From positions 10,540,001 to 10,604,000 of the forward strand of contig OY756970.1 of NCBI GenBank assembly GCA_963580455.1: a DNA stretch of 64,000 nt. The letters run 5' to 3'. The notes beneath the pieces are model-generated. The model did no database searches. It was given only the letters and a program-made list of their open reading frames with translations, and was not told the DNA's origin. The position numbers and the translations under genes were made by a program. This document shows, piece after piece, positions 23,240 to 37,179 of this stretch. This DNA comes from Euonymus europaeus (taxonomy: Eukaryota > Streptophyta > Magnoliopsida > Celastrales > Celastraceae). How positions within the stretch are numbered: position 1 is the first letter of the stretch; every line of letters begins with the position of its first letter.

Positions 23240-26120
23240 CGGTGTACACTTTTTATTGTTCTTTTATGTCAAATTTTACGAGTATATGCTTCCTGGATTA
23301 TTTTGATGCCAAAACCCCAACTATCAATGACAAATGGATAAAACCATTAAAAGCTACTTCATAGTGAGGGTTGAGCAATTCCGGACTATCAAAGTTGCTC
23401 GGTGTACACTTTTTATTGTTTCTTCTATGTCAAATTTTACGAGTATAAGCTTCCTAGATTATTTCGATGCGAAAACACCAACTTTATACGACAAATGGAC
23501 AAAAACGTTAAAAGATCCTCCATAGAGAGAGTTAAGAAACTTCGAATCATCAAAGTTGCTCGGTATACACTTTTTATTGTTCTTTTATGTCAAATTCTAC
23601 GAGTATATGCTTCCTGGATTATTTTGATGCCAAAACCCCAACTATCAATGACAAATGGACAAAACCGTTAAAAGCTACTTCATAGTTAGAGTTGAGCAAT
23701 TCCGGATCATCAAAGTTGCTCAATGTACACTTTTTATTGTTCTTCTATGTCAAATTTTACGAGTATAAGCTTCCTAGATTATTTCGATGCCAAAACCCCA
23801 ACTTTCTTATGACAAATGGACAAAACCGTTTATAGCTCGTCCATAGAGTGAGTTGAGCAACTTCGGACTATCAAAGTTGCTCGGTGTACACTTTTTATTG
23901 TTCTTCTATGTCAAATTTTACGAGTGTAAGTTTCCTAGATTATTTTGATGCGAAAACCCCAACTTTATAAGACAAATGGACAAAAACGTTAAAGGATCCT
24001 CCATAGGGAGAGTTGAGCAACATCGAATCATCAAAGTTGCTCGGTGTACACTTTTTATTGTTCTTTTATGTCAAATTTTACGAGTATATGCATCCTGGAT
24101 TATTTTGATGACAAAACCCCAACTAACAATGACAAATGGATAAAACCATTAAAAGCTACTTCATAGTGAGGGTTGAGCAATTCCGGACCATCAAAGTTGC
24201 TCGGTGTACACTTTTTATTGTTCCTTCTATGACAAATTTTACGAGTATAAGCTTCCGAGATTATTTCGATGCTAAAACACCAACTTTATAAGACAAATGG
24301 ACAAAAACGTTAAAAGATCCTCCATAGTGAGAATTGAGCAATTCCGGACCATCAAAGTTGCTCGGTGTACACTTTTTATTGTTCTTTTATGTCAAATTTT
24401 ACGAGTATATGATTCCTGGATTATTTTGATGCCAAAACCCCAACTATCAATGACAAATGGATAAAACCATTACAAGCTACTTCATAGTGAGAATTGAGCA
24501 ATTCCGGACCATCAAAGTTGCTCGGTGTACACTCTTTATTGTTCCTTCTATGTCAAATTTTACGAGTATAGGCTTCCGAGATTATTTCGATGCGAAAACA
24601 CCAACTTTATAAGACAAATGGACAAAAACGTTAAAAGATCCTCCATAGAGAGAGTTGAGCAACATCGAATCATCAAAATTGCTCGGTGTACACTTTTTAT
24701 TGTTCTTTTATGTCAAATTTTACGAGTATGTGCATCCTGGATTATTTTGATGCCAAAACCCCAACTAACAATGACAAATGGATAAAACCACTAAAAGCTA
24801 CTTCATAGTGAGGGTTGAGCAATTACGGACCATCAAAGTTGCTCGGTGTACACTTTTTATTGTTCCTTCTATGTCAAATTTTACGAGTATAAGCTTCCGA
24901 GATTATTTCGATGCGAAAACACCAACTTTATAAGACAAATGGACAAAAACGTTAAAAGATCCTCCATAGAGAGAGTTGAGCAACTTCGAATCATCAAAGT
25001 TGATCGGTGTACACTTTTTATTGTTCTTTTATGTCAAATTTTACGAGTATATGCTTCCTGGATTATTTTGATGCCAAAACCCCAACTATCAATGACAAAT
25101 GGATAAAACCATTAAAAGCTACTTCATAGTGAGGGTTGGGCGATTCCGGACTATCAAAGTTGCTCGGTGTACACTTTTTATTGTTTCTTCTATGTCAAAT
25201 TTTACGAGTATAAGCTTCCTAGATTATTTTGATGCGAAAACACCAACTTTGTATGACAAATGGACAAAAACGTTAAAAGATCCTCCATAGAGAGAGTTAA
25301 GAAACTTCGAATAATCAAAGTTGCTCGGTGTACACTATTTATTGTTCTTTTATGTCAAATTCTACGAGTATATGCTTCCTGGATTATTTTGATGCCAAAA
25401 CCCCAACTATCAATGACAAATGGATAAAACCATTACAAGCTACTTCATAGTGAGAATTGAGCAATTCCGGACCATCAAAGTTGCTCGGTGTAGACTTTTT
25501 ATTGTTGCTTCTATGTCAAATTTTAAGAGTATAAGCTTCCTAGATTATTTTGATGCGAAAACACCAACTTTATAAGACAAATGGACAAAAACGTTAAAAG
25601 ATCCTCCATAGAGAGAGTTGAGCAACATCGAATCATCAAAATTGCTCGGTGTACACTTTTTATTGTTCTTTTATGTCAAATTTTACGAGTATGTGCATCC
25701 TGGATTATTTTGATGCCAAAACCCCAACTAACAATGACAAATGGATAAAACCACTAAAAGCTACTTCATAGTGAGGGTTGAGCAATTACGGACCATCAAA
25801 GTTGCTCGGTGTACACTTTTTATTGTTCCTTCTATGTCAAATTTTACGAGTATAAGCTTCCGAGATTATTTCGATGCGAAAACACCAACTTTATAAGACA
25901 AATGGACAAAAACGTTAAAAAATCCACCATAGTGAGAATTGAGCAATTCCGGACCATCTAAGTTGCTCGGTGTACACTTTTTATTGTTCTTTTATGTCAA
26001 ATTTTACAAGTATATGATTCCTGGATTATTTTGATGCCAAAACCCCAACTATCAATGACAAATGGATAAAACCATTACAAGCTACTTCATAGTGAGAATT
26101 GAGCAATTTCGGACCGTCAA
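23240..26120 (+). repeat. Second ~4.2-kb superunit copy (partner segments)
   Basis: This stretch consists of the partner copies of 18,900-20,330 and of 21,040-21,620, plus an inserted A-B-A-F series. The F-class spacing gives 23,532 to 27,708, that is 4,176 bp (26 monomers), against 4,338 bp for the preceding superunit and 3,695 bp for the following ones. At about 25,500-25,560 an A monomer of the TTTTAAGAG subclass runs into D-like TTTTGATGCG with ACTTTATAAGAC, a chimeric monomer. No non-satellite sequence is present. Confidence 0.75.
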
Positions 26121-29100
26121 AGTTGCTCGGTGTAGACTTTTTATTGTTCCTTCTATGTCAAATTTTAAGAGTATACGCTTCCTAGATTATTTCGATGCGA
26201 AAACACCAACTTTTTAAGGCAAATGGACAAAAACGTTAAAAGATCATCCATAGAGAGAGTTGAGCAACTTCGAATCATCAAAGATGCTCGGTGTACACTT
26301 TTTATTGTTCTTTTATGTCAAATTTTACGAGTATATGCTTCCTGGATTATTTTGATGTCAAAACCCCAACTATCAATGACAAATGGACAAAACCGTTAAA
26401 AGCTACTTCATAGTGAGAGTTGAGCAATTCCGGACCATCAAAGTTGCTCAATGTACACTTTTTATTGTTCTTCTATGTCAAATTTTACGAGTATAAGCTT
26501 CCTAGAATATTTCGATGCCAAAACACTAACTTTCTTATGACAAATGGACAAAATCCTTTATAGCTCCTCCATAGAGTGAGTTGAGCAACTTCGGACTATC
26601 AAAGTTGCTCGGTGTACACTTTTTATTGTTCTTCTATGTCAAATTTTATGAGTATAAGTTTCCTAGATTATTTCGATGCGAAAACACCAACTTTATAAGA
26701 CAAATGGAAAAAAACGTTAAAAGATCCTCCATAGAGAGAGTTGAGCAACTTCGAATCATCAAAGTTGCTCGATGTACACTTTTTATTGTTCTTTTATGTC
26801 AAATTTTACGAGTATATGCTTCCTGGATTATTTTGATGCCAAAACCCAAAACTCCAACTATCAATGACAAATTTATAAAACCATTAAAAGCTACTTCATA
26901 GTGAGAGTTGAGCAATTCAAGACCATCAAAGTTGCTCGGTGTACACTTTTTATTGTTCCTTCTGTGTCAAATTTTACGAGAATAAGCTTCCTAGATTATT
27001 TCGATGCGAAAACACCAACTTTATAGGACAAATGGACAAAAACGTTAATAGATCCTCCATAGAGAGAGTTGAGCAACTTCGAATCATCAAAGTTGCTCGG
27101 TGTACACTTTTTATTGATTTTTTATGTCAAATTTTACGAGTATATGCTTCCTGGATTATTTTGATGGCAAAACCCCAACTATCAATGACAAATGGATAAA
27201 ACTATTAAAAGCTACTTCATAGTGAGAGTGGAGTAATTCCGGACCATCAAAGTAGCTCGGTGTACACTTTTTATTGTTTCTCTATGTCAAATTTTAGAGT
27301 ATAGGCTTCCGAGATTATTTCGATGCGAAAACACCAACATTATAAGACAAATGGACAAAAACGTTAAAAGATCCGCCATAGAGAGAGTTGAGCAACTTCG
27401 AATCATCAAAGTTGATCGGTGTACACTTTTTATTGTTCTTTTATGTCAAATTTTACGAGTATATGCTTCCTGGATTATTTTGATGCCAAAACCCCAACTA
27501 TCAATGACAAATGGATAAAACCATTAAAAGCTACTTCATAGTGAGGGTTGAGCAATTCCGGACTATCAAAGTTGCTCGGTGTACACTTTTTATTGTTTCT
27601 TCTATGTCAAATTTTACGAGTATAAGCTTCCTAGATTATTTCGATGCGAAAACACCAACATTATATGACAAATGGACAAAAACGTTAAAAGATCCTCCAT
27701 AGAGAGAGTTAAGAAACTTCGAATCATCAAAGTTGCTCGGTGTACACTTTTTATTGTTCTTTTATGTCAAATTCTACGAGTATATGCTTCCTGGATTATT
27801 TTGATGCCAAAACCCCAACTATCAATGACAAATGGACAAAACCGTTAAAAGCTACTTCATAGTTAGAGTTGAGCAATTCCGGATCATCAAAGTTGCTCAA
27901 TGTACACTTTTTATTGTTCTTCTATGTCAAATTTTACGAGTATAAGCTTCCTAGATTATTTCGATGCCAAAACCCCAACTTTCTTATGACAAATGGACAA
28001 AACCGTTTATAGCTCCTCCATAGAGTGAGTTGAGCAACTTCGGACTATAAAAGTTGCTCGGTGTACACTTTTTATTGTTCTTCTATGTCAAATTTTACGA
28101 GTGTAAGTTTCCTAGATTATTTTGATGCGAAAACACCAACTTTATAAGACAAATGGACAAAAACGTTAAAAGATCCTCCATAGGGAGAGTTGAGCAACAT
28201 CGAATCATCAAAGTTGCTCGGTGTACACTTTTTATTGTTCTTTTATGTCAAATTTTACGAGTATATGCATCCTGGATTATTTTGATGCCAAAACCCCAAC
28301 TAACAATGACAAATGGATAAAACCATTAAAAGCTACTTCATAGTGAGGGTTGAGCAATTCCGGACCATCAAAGTTGCTCGGTGTACACTTTTTATTGTTC
28401 CTTCTATGTCAAATTTTACGAGTATAAGCTTCCGAGATTATTTCGATGCGAAAACACCAACTTTATAAGACAAATGGAGAAAAACGTTAAAAGATCCTCC
28501 ATAGTGAGAATTGAGCAATTCCGGACCATCAAAGTTGCTCGGTGTACACTTTTTATTGTTCTTTTATGTCAAATTTTACGAGTATATGATTCCTGGATTA
28601 TTTTGATGCCAAAACCCCAACTATCAATGACAAATGGATAAAACCATTACAAGCTACTTCATAGTGAGAATTGAGCAATTCCGGACCATCAAAGTTGCTC
28701 GGTGTACACTCTTTATTGTTCCTTCTATGTCAAATTTTACGAGTATAGGCTTCCGAGATTATTTCGATGCGAAAACACGAACTTTATAAGACAAATGGAC
28801 AAAAACGTTAAAAGATCCTCCATAGAGAGAGTTGAGCAACTTCGAATCATCAAAGTTGATAGGTGTACACTTTTTATTGTTTTTTTATGTCAAATTTTAC
28901 GAGTATATGCTTCCTGCATTATTTTCATGCCAAAACCCCAACTATCATTGAAAAATGGATAAAACCATTAAAAGCTACTTCATAGTGAGGGTTGGGCAAT
29001 TCCGGACTATCAAAGTTGCTCGGTGTACACTTTTTATTGTTTCTTCTATGTCAAATTTTACGAGTATAAGCTTCCTAGATTATTTCGATGCGAAAACACC

Positions 29101-29814
29101 AACTTTATATGACAAATGGACAAAAACGTTAAAAGATCCTCCATGGAGAGAGTTAAGAAACTTCGAATCATCAAAGTTGCTCGGTGTACACTATTTATTG
29201 TTCTTTTATGTCAAATTCTACGAGTATATGCTTCCTGGATTATTTTGATGCCAAAACCCCAACTATCAATGAAAAATGGACAAAACCGTTAAAAGCTACT
29301 TCATAGTGAGAGTTGAGCAATTCCGGATCATCAAAGTTGCTCAATGTACACTTTTTAATGTTCTTCTATGTCAAATTTTACGAGTATAAGCTTCCTAGAT
29401 TATTTCGATGCCAAAACACCAACTTTCTTATGACAAATGGACAAAACCGTTTATAGCTCCTCCATAGAGTGAGTTGAGCAACTTCGGACTATCAAAGTTG
29501 CTTGGTGTACACTTTTTATTGTTCTTCTATGTCAAATTTTACGAGTGTAAGTTTCCTAGATTATTTTGATGCGAAAACACCAACTTTATAAGACAAATGG
29601 ACAAAAACGTTAAAAGATCCTCCATAGAGAGAGTTGAGCAACATCGAATCATCAAAATTGCTCGGTGTACACTTTTTATTGTTCTTTTATGTCAAATTTT
29701 ACGAGTATATGCATCCTGGATTATTTTGATGCCAAAACCCCAACTAACAATGACAAATGGATAAAACCACTAAAAGCTACTTCATAGTGAGGGTTGAGCA
29801 ATTACGGACCATCA
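26120..29814 (+). repeat. 3,695-bp (23-mer) HOR, copy 1
   Basis: The first of two tandem copies, with constant offset 3,695 at every point checked (26,581/30,276, 27,511/31,206, 28,381/32,076, 28,955/32,650, 29,637/33,332). It contains C, D, E (7-bp tag), A, B, A' with GTTTCTCTATG, F, C, D, B, A, B, A, B, an A-like monomer with TTATATGAC, F, C, D and B in that order. 3,695 / 23 gives 160.65 bp per monomer. Confidence 0.9.
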
Positions 29815-32800
29815 AAGTTGCTCGGTGTAGACTTTTTATTGTTCCTTCTATGTCAAATTTTAAGAGTATAAGCTTCCTAGATTATTTCGATGCGAAAACA
29901 CCAACTTTTTAAGGCAAATGGACAAAAACGTTAAAAGATCATCCATAGAGAGAGTTGAGCAACTTCGAATCATCAAAGATGCTCGGTGTACACTTTTTAT
30001 TGTTCTTTTATGTCAAATTTTACGAGTATATGCTTCCTGGATTATTTTGATGCCAAAACCCCAACTATCAATGACAAATGGACAAAACCGTTAAAAGCTA
30101 CTTCATAGTGAGAGTTGAGCAATTCCGGACCATCAAAGTTGCTCAATGTACACTTTTTATTGTTCTTCTATGTCAAATTTTACGAGTATAAGCTTCCTAG
30201 AATATTTCGATGCCAAAACACTAACTTTCTTATGACAAATGGACAAAATCCTTTATAGCTCCTCCATAGAGTGAGTTGAGCAACTTCGGACTATCAAAGT
30301 TGCTCGGTGTACACTCTTTATTGTTCTTCTATGTCAAATTTTATGAGTATAAGTTTCCTAGATTATTTCGATGCGAAAACACCAACTTTATAAGACAAAT
30401 GGAAAAAAACGTTAAAAGATCCTCCATAGAGAGAGTTGAGCAACTTCGAATCATCAAAGTTGCTCGATGTACACTTTTTATTGTTCTTTTATGTCAAATT
30501 TTACGAGTATATGCTTCCTGGATTATTTTGATGCCAAAACCCAAAACTCCAACTATCAATGACAAATGTATAAAACCATTAAAAGCTACTTCATAGTGAG
30601 AGTTGAGCAATTCAAGACCATCAAAGTTGCTCGGTGTACACTTTTTATTGTTCCTTCTGTGTCAAATTTTACGAGAATAAGCTTCCTAGATTATTTCGAT
30701 GCGAAAACACCAACTTTATAGGACAAATGGACAAAAACGTTAATAGATCCTCCATAGAGAGAGTTGAGCAACTTCGAATCATCAAAGTTGCTCGGTGTAC
30801 ACTTTTTATTGATTTTTTATGTCAAATTTTACGAGTATATGCTTCCTGGATTATTTTGATGGCAAAACCCCAACTATCAATGACAAATGGATAAAACTAT
30901 TAAAAGCTACTTCATAGTGAGAGTGGAGTAATTCCGGACCATCAAAGTAGCTCGGTGTACACTTTTTATTGTTTCTCTATGTCAAATTTTAGAGTATAGG
31001 CTTTCGAGATTATTTCGATGCGAAAACACCAACATTATAAGACAAATGGACAAAAACGTTAAAAGATCCGCCATAGAGAGAGTTGAGCAACTTCGAATCA
31101 TCAAAGTTGATCGGTGTACACTTTTTATTGTTCTTTTATGTCAAATTTTACAAGTATATGCTTCTTGGATTATTTTGATGCCAAAACCCCAACTATCAAT
31201 GACAAATGGATAAAACCATTAAAAGCTACTTCATAGTGAGGGTTGAGCAATTCCGGACTATCAAAGTTGCTCGGTGTACACTTTTTATTGTTTCTTCTAT
31301 GTCAAATTTTACGAGTATAAGCTTCCTAGATTATTTCGATGCGAAAACACCAACTTTATATGACAAATGGACAAAAACGTTAAAAGATCCTCCATAGAGA
31401 GAGTTAAGAAACTTCGAATCATCAAAGTTGCTCGGTGTACACTTTTTATTGTTCTTTTATGTCAAATTCTACGAGTATATGCTTCCTGGATTATTTTGAT
31501 GCCAAAACCCCAACTATCAATGACAAATGGACAAAACCGTTAAAAGCTACTTCATAGTTAGAGTTGAGCAATTCCGGATCATCAAAGTTGCTCAATGTAC
31601 ACTTTTTATTGTTCTTCTATGTCAAATTTTACGAGTATAAGCTTCCTAGATTATTTCGATGCCAAAACCCCAACTTTCTTATGACAAATGGACAAAACCG
31701 TTTATAGCTCCTCCATAGAGTGAGTTGAGCAACTTCGGACTATCAAAGTTGCTCGGTGTACACTTTTTATTGTTCTTCTATGTCAAATTTTACGAGTGTA
31801 AGTTTCCTAGATTATTTTGATGCGAAAACACCAACTTTATAAGACAAATGGACAAAAACGTTAAAAGATCCTCCATAGGGAGAGTTGAGCAACATCGAAT
31901 CATCAAAGTTGCTCGGTGTACACTTTTTATTGTTCTTTTATGTCAAATTTTACGAGTATATGCATCCTGGATTATTTTGATGCCAAAACCCCAACTAACA
32001 ATGACAAATGGATAAAACCATTAAAAGCTACTTCATAGTGAGGGTTGAGCAATTCCGGACCATCAAAGTTGCTCGGTGTACACTTTTTATTGTTCCTTCT
32101 ATGTCAAATTTTACCAGTATAAGCTTCCGAGATTATTTCGATGCGAAAACACCAACTTTATAAGACAAATGGAGAAAAACGTTAAAAGATCCTCCATAGT
32201 GAGAATTGAGCAATTCCGGACCATCAAAGTTGCTCGGTGTACACTTTTTATTGTTCTTTTATGTCAAATTTTACGAGTATATGATTCCTGGATTATTTTG
32301 ATGCCAAAACCCCAACTATCAATGACAAATGGATAAAACCATTACAAGCTACTTCATAGTGAGAATTGAGCAATTCCGGACCATCAAAGTTGCTCGGTGT
32401 ACACTCTTTATTGTTCCTTCTATGTCAAATTTTACGAGTATAGGCTTCCGAGATTATTTCGATGCGAAAACACGAACTTTATAAGACAAATGGACAAAAA
32501 CGTTAAAAGATCCTCCATAGAGAGAGTTGAGCAACTTCGAATCATCAAAGTTGATAGGTGTACACTTTTTATTGTTTTTTTATGTCAAATTTTACGAGTA
32601 TATGCTTCCTGCATTATTTTCATGCCAAAACCCCAACTATCATTGAAAAATGGATAAAACCATTAAAAGCTACTTCATATTGAGGGTTGGGCAATTCCGG
32701 ACTATCAAAGTTGCTCGGTGTACACTTTTTATTGTTTCTTCTATGTCAAATTTTACGAGTATAAGCTTCCTAGATTATTTCGATGCGAAAACACCAACTT

Positions 32801-33509
32801 TATATGACAAATGGACAAAAACGTTAAAAGATCCTCCATGGAGAGAGTTAAGAAACTTCGAATCATCAAAGTTGCTCGGTGTACACTATTTATTGTTCTT
32901 TTATGTCAAATTCTACGAGTATATGCTTCCTGGATTATTTTGATGCCAAAACCCCAACTATCAATGACAAATGGACAAAACCGTTAAAAGCTACTTCATA
33001 GTGAGAGTTGAGCAATTCCGGATCATCAAAGTTGCTCAATGTACACTTTTTATTGTTCTTCTATGTCAAATTTTACGAGTATAAGCTTCCTAGATTATTT
33101 CGATGCCAAAACCCCAACTTTCTTATGACAAATGGACAAAACCGTTTATAGCTCCTCCATAGAGTGAGTTGAGCAACTTCGGACTATCAAAGTTGCTTGG
33201 TGTACACTTTTTATTGTTCTTCTATGTCAAATTTTACGAGTGTAAGTTTCCTAGATTATTTTGATGCGAAAACACCAACTTTATAAGACAAATGGACAAA
33301 AACGTTAAAAGATCCTCCATAGAGAGAGTTGAGCAACATCGAATCATCAAAATTGCTCGGTGTACACTTTTTATTGTTCTTTTATGTCAAATTTTACGAG
33401 TATATGCATCCTGGATTATTTTGATGCCAAAACCCCAACTAACAATGACAAATGGATAAAACCACTAAAAGCTACTTCATAGTGAGGGTTGAGCAATTAC
33501 GGACCATCA
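29815..33509 (+). repeat. 3,695-bp (23-mer) HOR, copy 2
   Basis: Tandem duplicate of 26,120-29,814. I noted about a dozen substitutions in the parts compared, for example ACTCTTTATT near 30,314, CTTTCGAG near 31,011, TTACAAGTAT near 31,149, TTACCAGTAT near 32,112 and CATATTGAGG near 32,687. At the end of copy 2 the sequence continues into the same A monomer (CCGAGATTATTTCG) that lies two monomers before the start of copy 1, so the duplication junction removed one dimer at about 29,820. Confidence 0.9.
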
Positions 33510-34290
33510 AAGTTGCTCGGTGTACACTTTTTATTGTTCCTTCTATGTCAAATTTTACGAGTATAAGCTTCCGAGATTATTTCGATGCGAAAACACCAAC
33601 TTTATAAGACAAATGGACAAAAACGTTAAAAGATCCACCATAGTGAGAATTGAGCAATTCCGGACCATCTAAGTTGCTCGGTGTACACTTTTTATTGTTC
33701 TTTTATGTCAAATTTTACGAGTATATGATTCCTGATTATTTTGATGCCAAAACCCCAACTATCAATGACAAATGGATAAAACCATTACAAGCTACTTCAT
33801 AGTGAGAATTGAGCAATTCCGGACCATCAAAGTTGCTCGGTGTAGACTTTTTATTGTTCCTTCTATGTCAAATTTTAAGAGTATAAGCTTCCTAGATTAT
33901 TTCGATGCGAAAACACCAAAATTTTAAGGCAAATGGACAAAAACGTTAAAAGATCATCCATAGAGAGAGTTGAGCAACTTCGAATCATCAAAGATGCTCG
34001 GTGTACACTTTTTACTGTTCTTTTATGTCAAATTTTACGAGTATATGCTTCCTGGATTATTTTGATGCCAAAACCCCAACTATCAATGACAAATGGACAA
34101 AACCGTTAAAAGCTACTTCATAGTGAGAGTTGAGCAATTCCGGACCATCAAAGTTGCTCAATGTACACTTTTTATTGTTCTTCTATGTCAAATTTTACGA
34201 GTATAAGCTTCCTAGAATATTTCGATGCCAAAACACTAACTTTCTTATGACAAATGGACAAAATCCTTTATAGCTCCTCCATAGAGTGAG
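33510..34290 (+). repeat. Satellite transition between 3,695-bp and 963-bp domains
   Basis: Five monomers that match about 25,799-26,580 (offset 7,711 = two 3,695-bp units plus one dimer). They are also the parents of the 963-bp unit that follows: A with CCGAGATT, B with GTATATGATTCCTG, A with TTTTAAGAG, B with AAGATGCTCGG, and C with CTAACTTTC. There is a 1-bp deletion near 33,733 (CCTGATTATT for CCTGGATTATT). No gene. Confidence 0.8.
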
Positions 34291-34450
34291 TTGAGCAACT
34301 TCGGACTATCAAAGTTGCTCGGTGTACACTTTTTATTGTTCTTCTATGTCAAATTTTACGAGTATATGCATCCTGGATTATTTTGATGCCAAAACCCCAA
34401 CTAACAATGACAAATGGATAAAACCATTAAAAGCTACTTCATAGTGAGGG
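34291..34450 (+). other. D/B chimeric monomer founding the 963-bp HOR
   Basis: The first third is D (ACTTCGGACTATC, GTTCTTCTATG) and the rest is B (GTATATGCATCCTGG, TTTTGATGCC, CTAACAATGAC). The switch lies in the block shared by both classes, about 34,345-34,365. The same chimera starts each of the three 963-bp copies, so it is the exchange product that defined this unit. Confidence 0.85.
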
Positions 34451-37179
34451 TTGAGCAATTCCGGACCATCAAAGTTGCTCGGTATACACTTTTTATTGTT
34501 CCTTCTATGTCAAATTTTACGATTATAAGCTTCCGAGATTATTTCGATGCGAAAACACCAACTTTATAAGACAAATGGACAAAAACTTTAAAAGATCCCC
34601 CATAGTGAGAATTGAGCAATTCCGGACCATCAAAGTTGCTCGGTGTACACTTTTTATTGTTCTTTTATGTCAAATTTTACGAGTATATGATTCCTGGATT
34701 ATTTTGATGCCAAAACCCCAACTATCAATGACAAATGGATAAAACCATTACAAGCTACTTCATAGTGAGAATTGAGCAATTCCGGTCCATCAAAGTTGCT
34801 CGGTGTACACTTTTTATTGTTCCTTCTATGTCAAATTTTAAGAGTATAAGCTTCCTAGATTATTTTGATTCGAAAACACCAACTTTTTAAGGCAAATGGA
34901 CAAAAACGTTAAAAGATCATCCATAGAGAGAGTTGAGCAACTTCGAATCATCAAAGATGCTCGGTGTACACTTTTTATTGTTCTTTTATGTCAAATTTTA
35001 CGAGTATATGCTTCCTGGATTATTTTGATGCCAAAACCACAACTATCAATGACAAATGGACAAAACCGTTAAAAGCTACTTCATAGTGAGAGTTGAGCAA
35101 TTCCGGACCATCAAAGTTGCCCAATGTACACTTTTTATTGTTCTTCTATGTCAAATTTTACGAGTATAAGCTTCCTAGATTATTTCGATGCCAAAACACT
35201 AACTTTCTTGTGACAAATGGACAAAATCCTTTATAGCTCCTCCATAGAGTGAGTTGAGCAACTTCGGACTATCAAAGTTGCTCGGTGTACACTTTTTATT
35301 GTTCTTCTATATCAAATTTTACGAGTATATGCATCCTGGATTATTTTGATGCCAAAACCCCAACTAACAATGACAAATGGATAAAACCATTAAAAGCTAC
35401 TTCATAGTGAGGGTTGAGCAATTCCGGACCATCAAAGTTGCTCGGTATACACTTTTTATTGTTCCTTCTATGTCAAATTTTACGATTATAAGCTTCCGAG
35501 ATTATTTCGATGCGAAAACACCAACTTTATAAGACAAATGGACAAAAACGTTAAAAGATCCCCCATAGTGAGAATTGAGCAATTCCGGACCATCAAAGTT
35601 GCTCGGTGTACACTTTTTATTGTTCTTTTATGTCAAATTTTACGAGTATATGATTCCTGGATTATTTTGATGCCAAAACCCCAACTATCAATGACAAATG
35701 GATAAAACCATTACAAGCTACTTCATAGTGAGAATTGAGCAATCCCGGTCCATCAAAGTTGCTCGGTGTACACTTTTTATTGTTCCTTCTATGTCAAATT
35801 TTAAGAGTATAAGCTTCCTAGATTATTTTGATTCGAAAACACCAACTTTTTAAGGCAAATGGACAAAAACGTTAAAAGATCATCCATAGAGAGAGTTGAG
35901 CAACTTCGAATCATCAAAGATGCTCGGTGTACACTTTTTATTGTTCTTTTATGTCAAATTTTACGAGTATATGCTTCCTGGATTATTTTGATGCCAAAAC
36001 CACAACTATCAATGACAAATGGACAAAACCGTTAAAAGCTACTTCATAGTGAGAGTTGAGCAATTCCGGACCATCAAAGTTGCCCAATGTACACTTTTTA
36101 TTGTTCTTCTATGTCAAATTTTACGAGTATAAGCTTCCTAGATTATTTCGATGCCAAAACACTAACTTTCTTATGACAAATGGACAAAATCCTTTATAGC
36201 TCCTCCATAGAGTGAGTTGAGCAACTTCGGACTATCAAAGTTGCTCGGTGTACACTTTTTATTGTTCTTCTATATCAAATTTTACGAGTATATGCATCCT
36301 GGATTATTTTGATGCCAAAACCCCAACTAACAATGACAAATGGATAAAACCATTAAAAGCTACTTCATAGTGAGGGTTGAGCAATTCCGGACCATCAAAG
36401 TTGCTCGGTATACACTTTTTATTGTTCCTTCTATGTCAAATTTTACGATTATAAGCTTCCGAGATTATTTCGATGCGAAAACACCAACTTTATAAGATAA
36501 ATGGACAAAAACGTTAAAAGATCCCCCATAGTGAGAATTGAGCAATTCCGGGCCATCAAAGTTGCTCGGTGTACACTTTTTATTGTTCTTTTATGTCAAA
36601 TTTTACGAGTATATGATTCCTGGATTATTTTGATGCCAAAACCCCAACTATCAATGACAAATGGATAAAACCATTACAAGCTACTTCATAGTGAGAATTG
36701 AGCAATTCCGGTCCATCAAAGTTGCTCGGTGTACACTTTTTATTGTTCCTTCTATGTCAAATTTTAAGAGTATAAGCTTCCTAGATTATTTTGATTCGAA
36801 AACACCAACTTTTTAAGGCAAATGGACAAAAACGTTAAAAGATCATCCATAGAGAGAGTTGAGCAACTTCGAATCATCAAAGATGCTCGGTGTACACTTT
36901 TTATTGTTCTTTTATGTCAAATTTTACGAGTATATGCTTCCTGGATTATTTTGATGCCAAAACCACAACTATCAATGACAAATGGACAAAACCGTTAAAA
37001 GCTACTTCATAGTGAGAGTTGAGCAATTCCGGACCATCAAAGTTGCCCAATGTACACTTTTTATTGTTCTTCTATGTCAAATTTTACGAGTATAAGCTTC
37101 CTAGATTATTTCGATGCCAAAACACTAACTTTCTTATGACAAATGGACAAAATCCTTTATAGCTCCTCCATAGAGTGAG
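34291..37179 (+). repeat. 963-bp (6-mer) HOR, three tandem copies
   Basis: Copies are 34,291-35,253, 35,254-36,216 and 36,217-37,179, each exactly 963 bp measured from the TTGAGCAACTTCGGAC start. The order is D/B hybrid, A with TACGATTATAAGC, B, A with GATTCGAAAAC and TTTTAAGAG, B with AAGATGCTCGG, C. Few differences were seen between copies: TATGTC against TATATC in the hybrid monomer, AAACTTT against AAACGTT, TTGTGAC near 35,210, AATCCCGG near 35,742, AGATAAATGG near 36,496 and CCGGGCC near 36,547. It is the most regular domain of the window and has almost no long open frames because of its hybrid monomer. Confidence 0.95.

Noticed and set aside
34291..37179. A distinct sequence class, because open frames are almost absent from 33 to 37 kb
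   Set aside because: The lack of frames comes from hybrid monomers and the 1-bp-shifted variants; the DNA is the same satellite in a 963-bp HOR.
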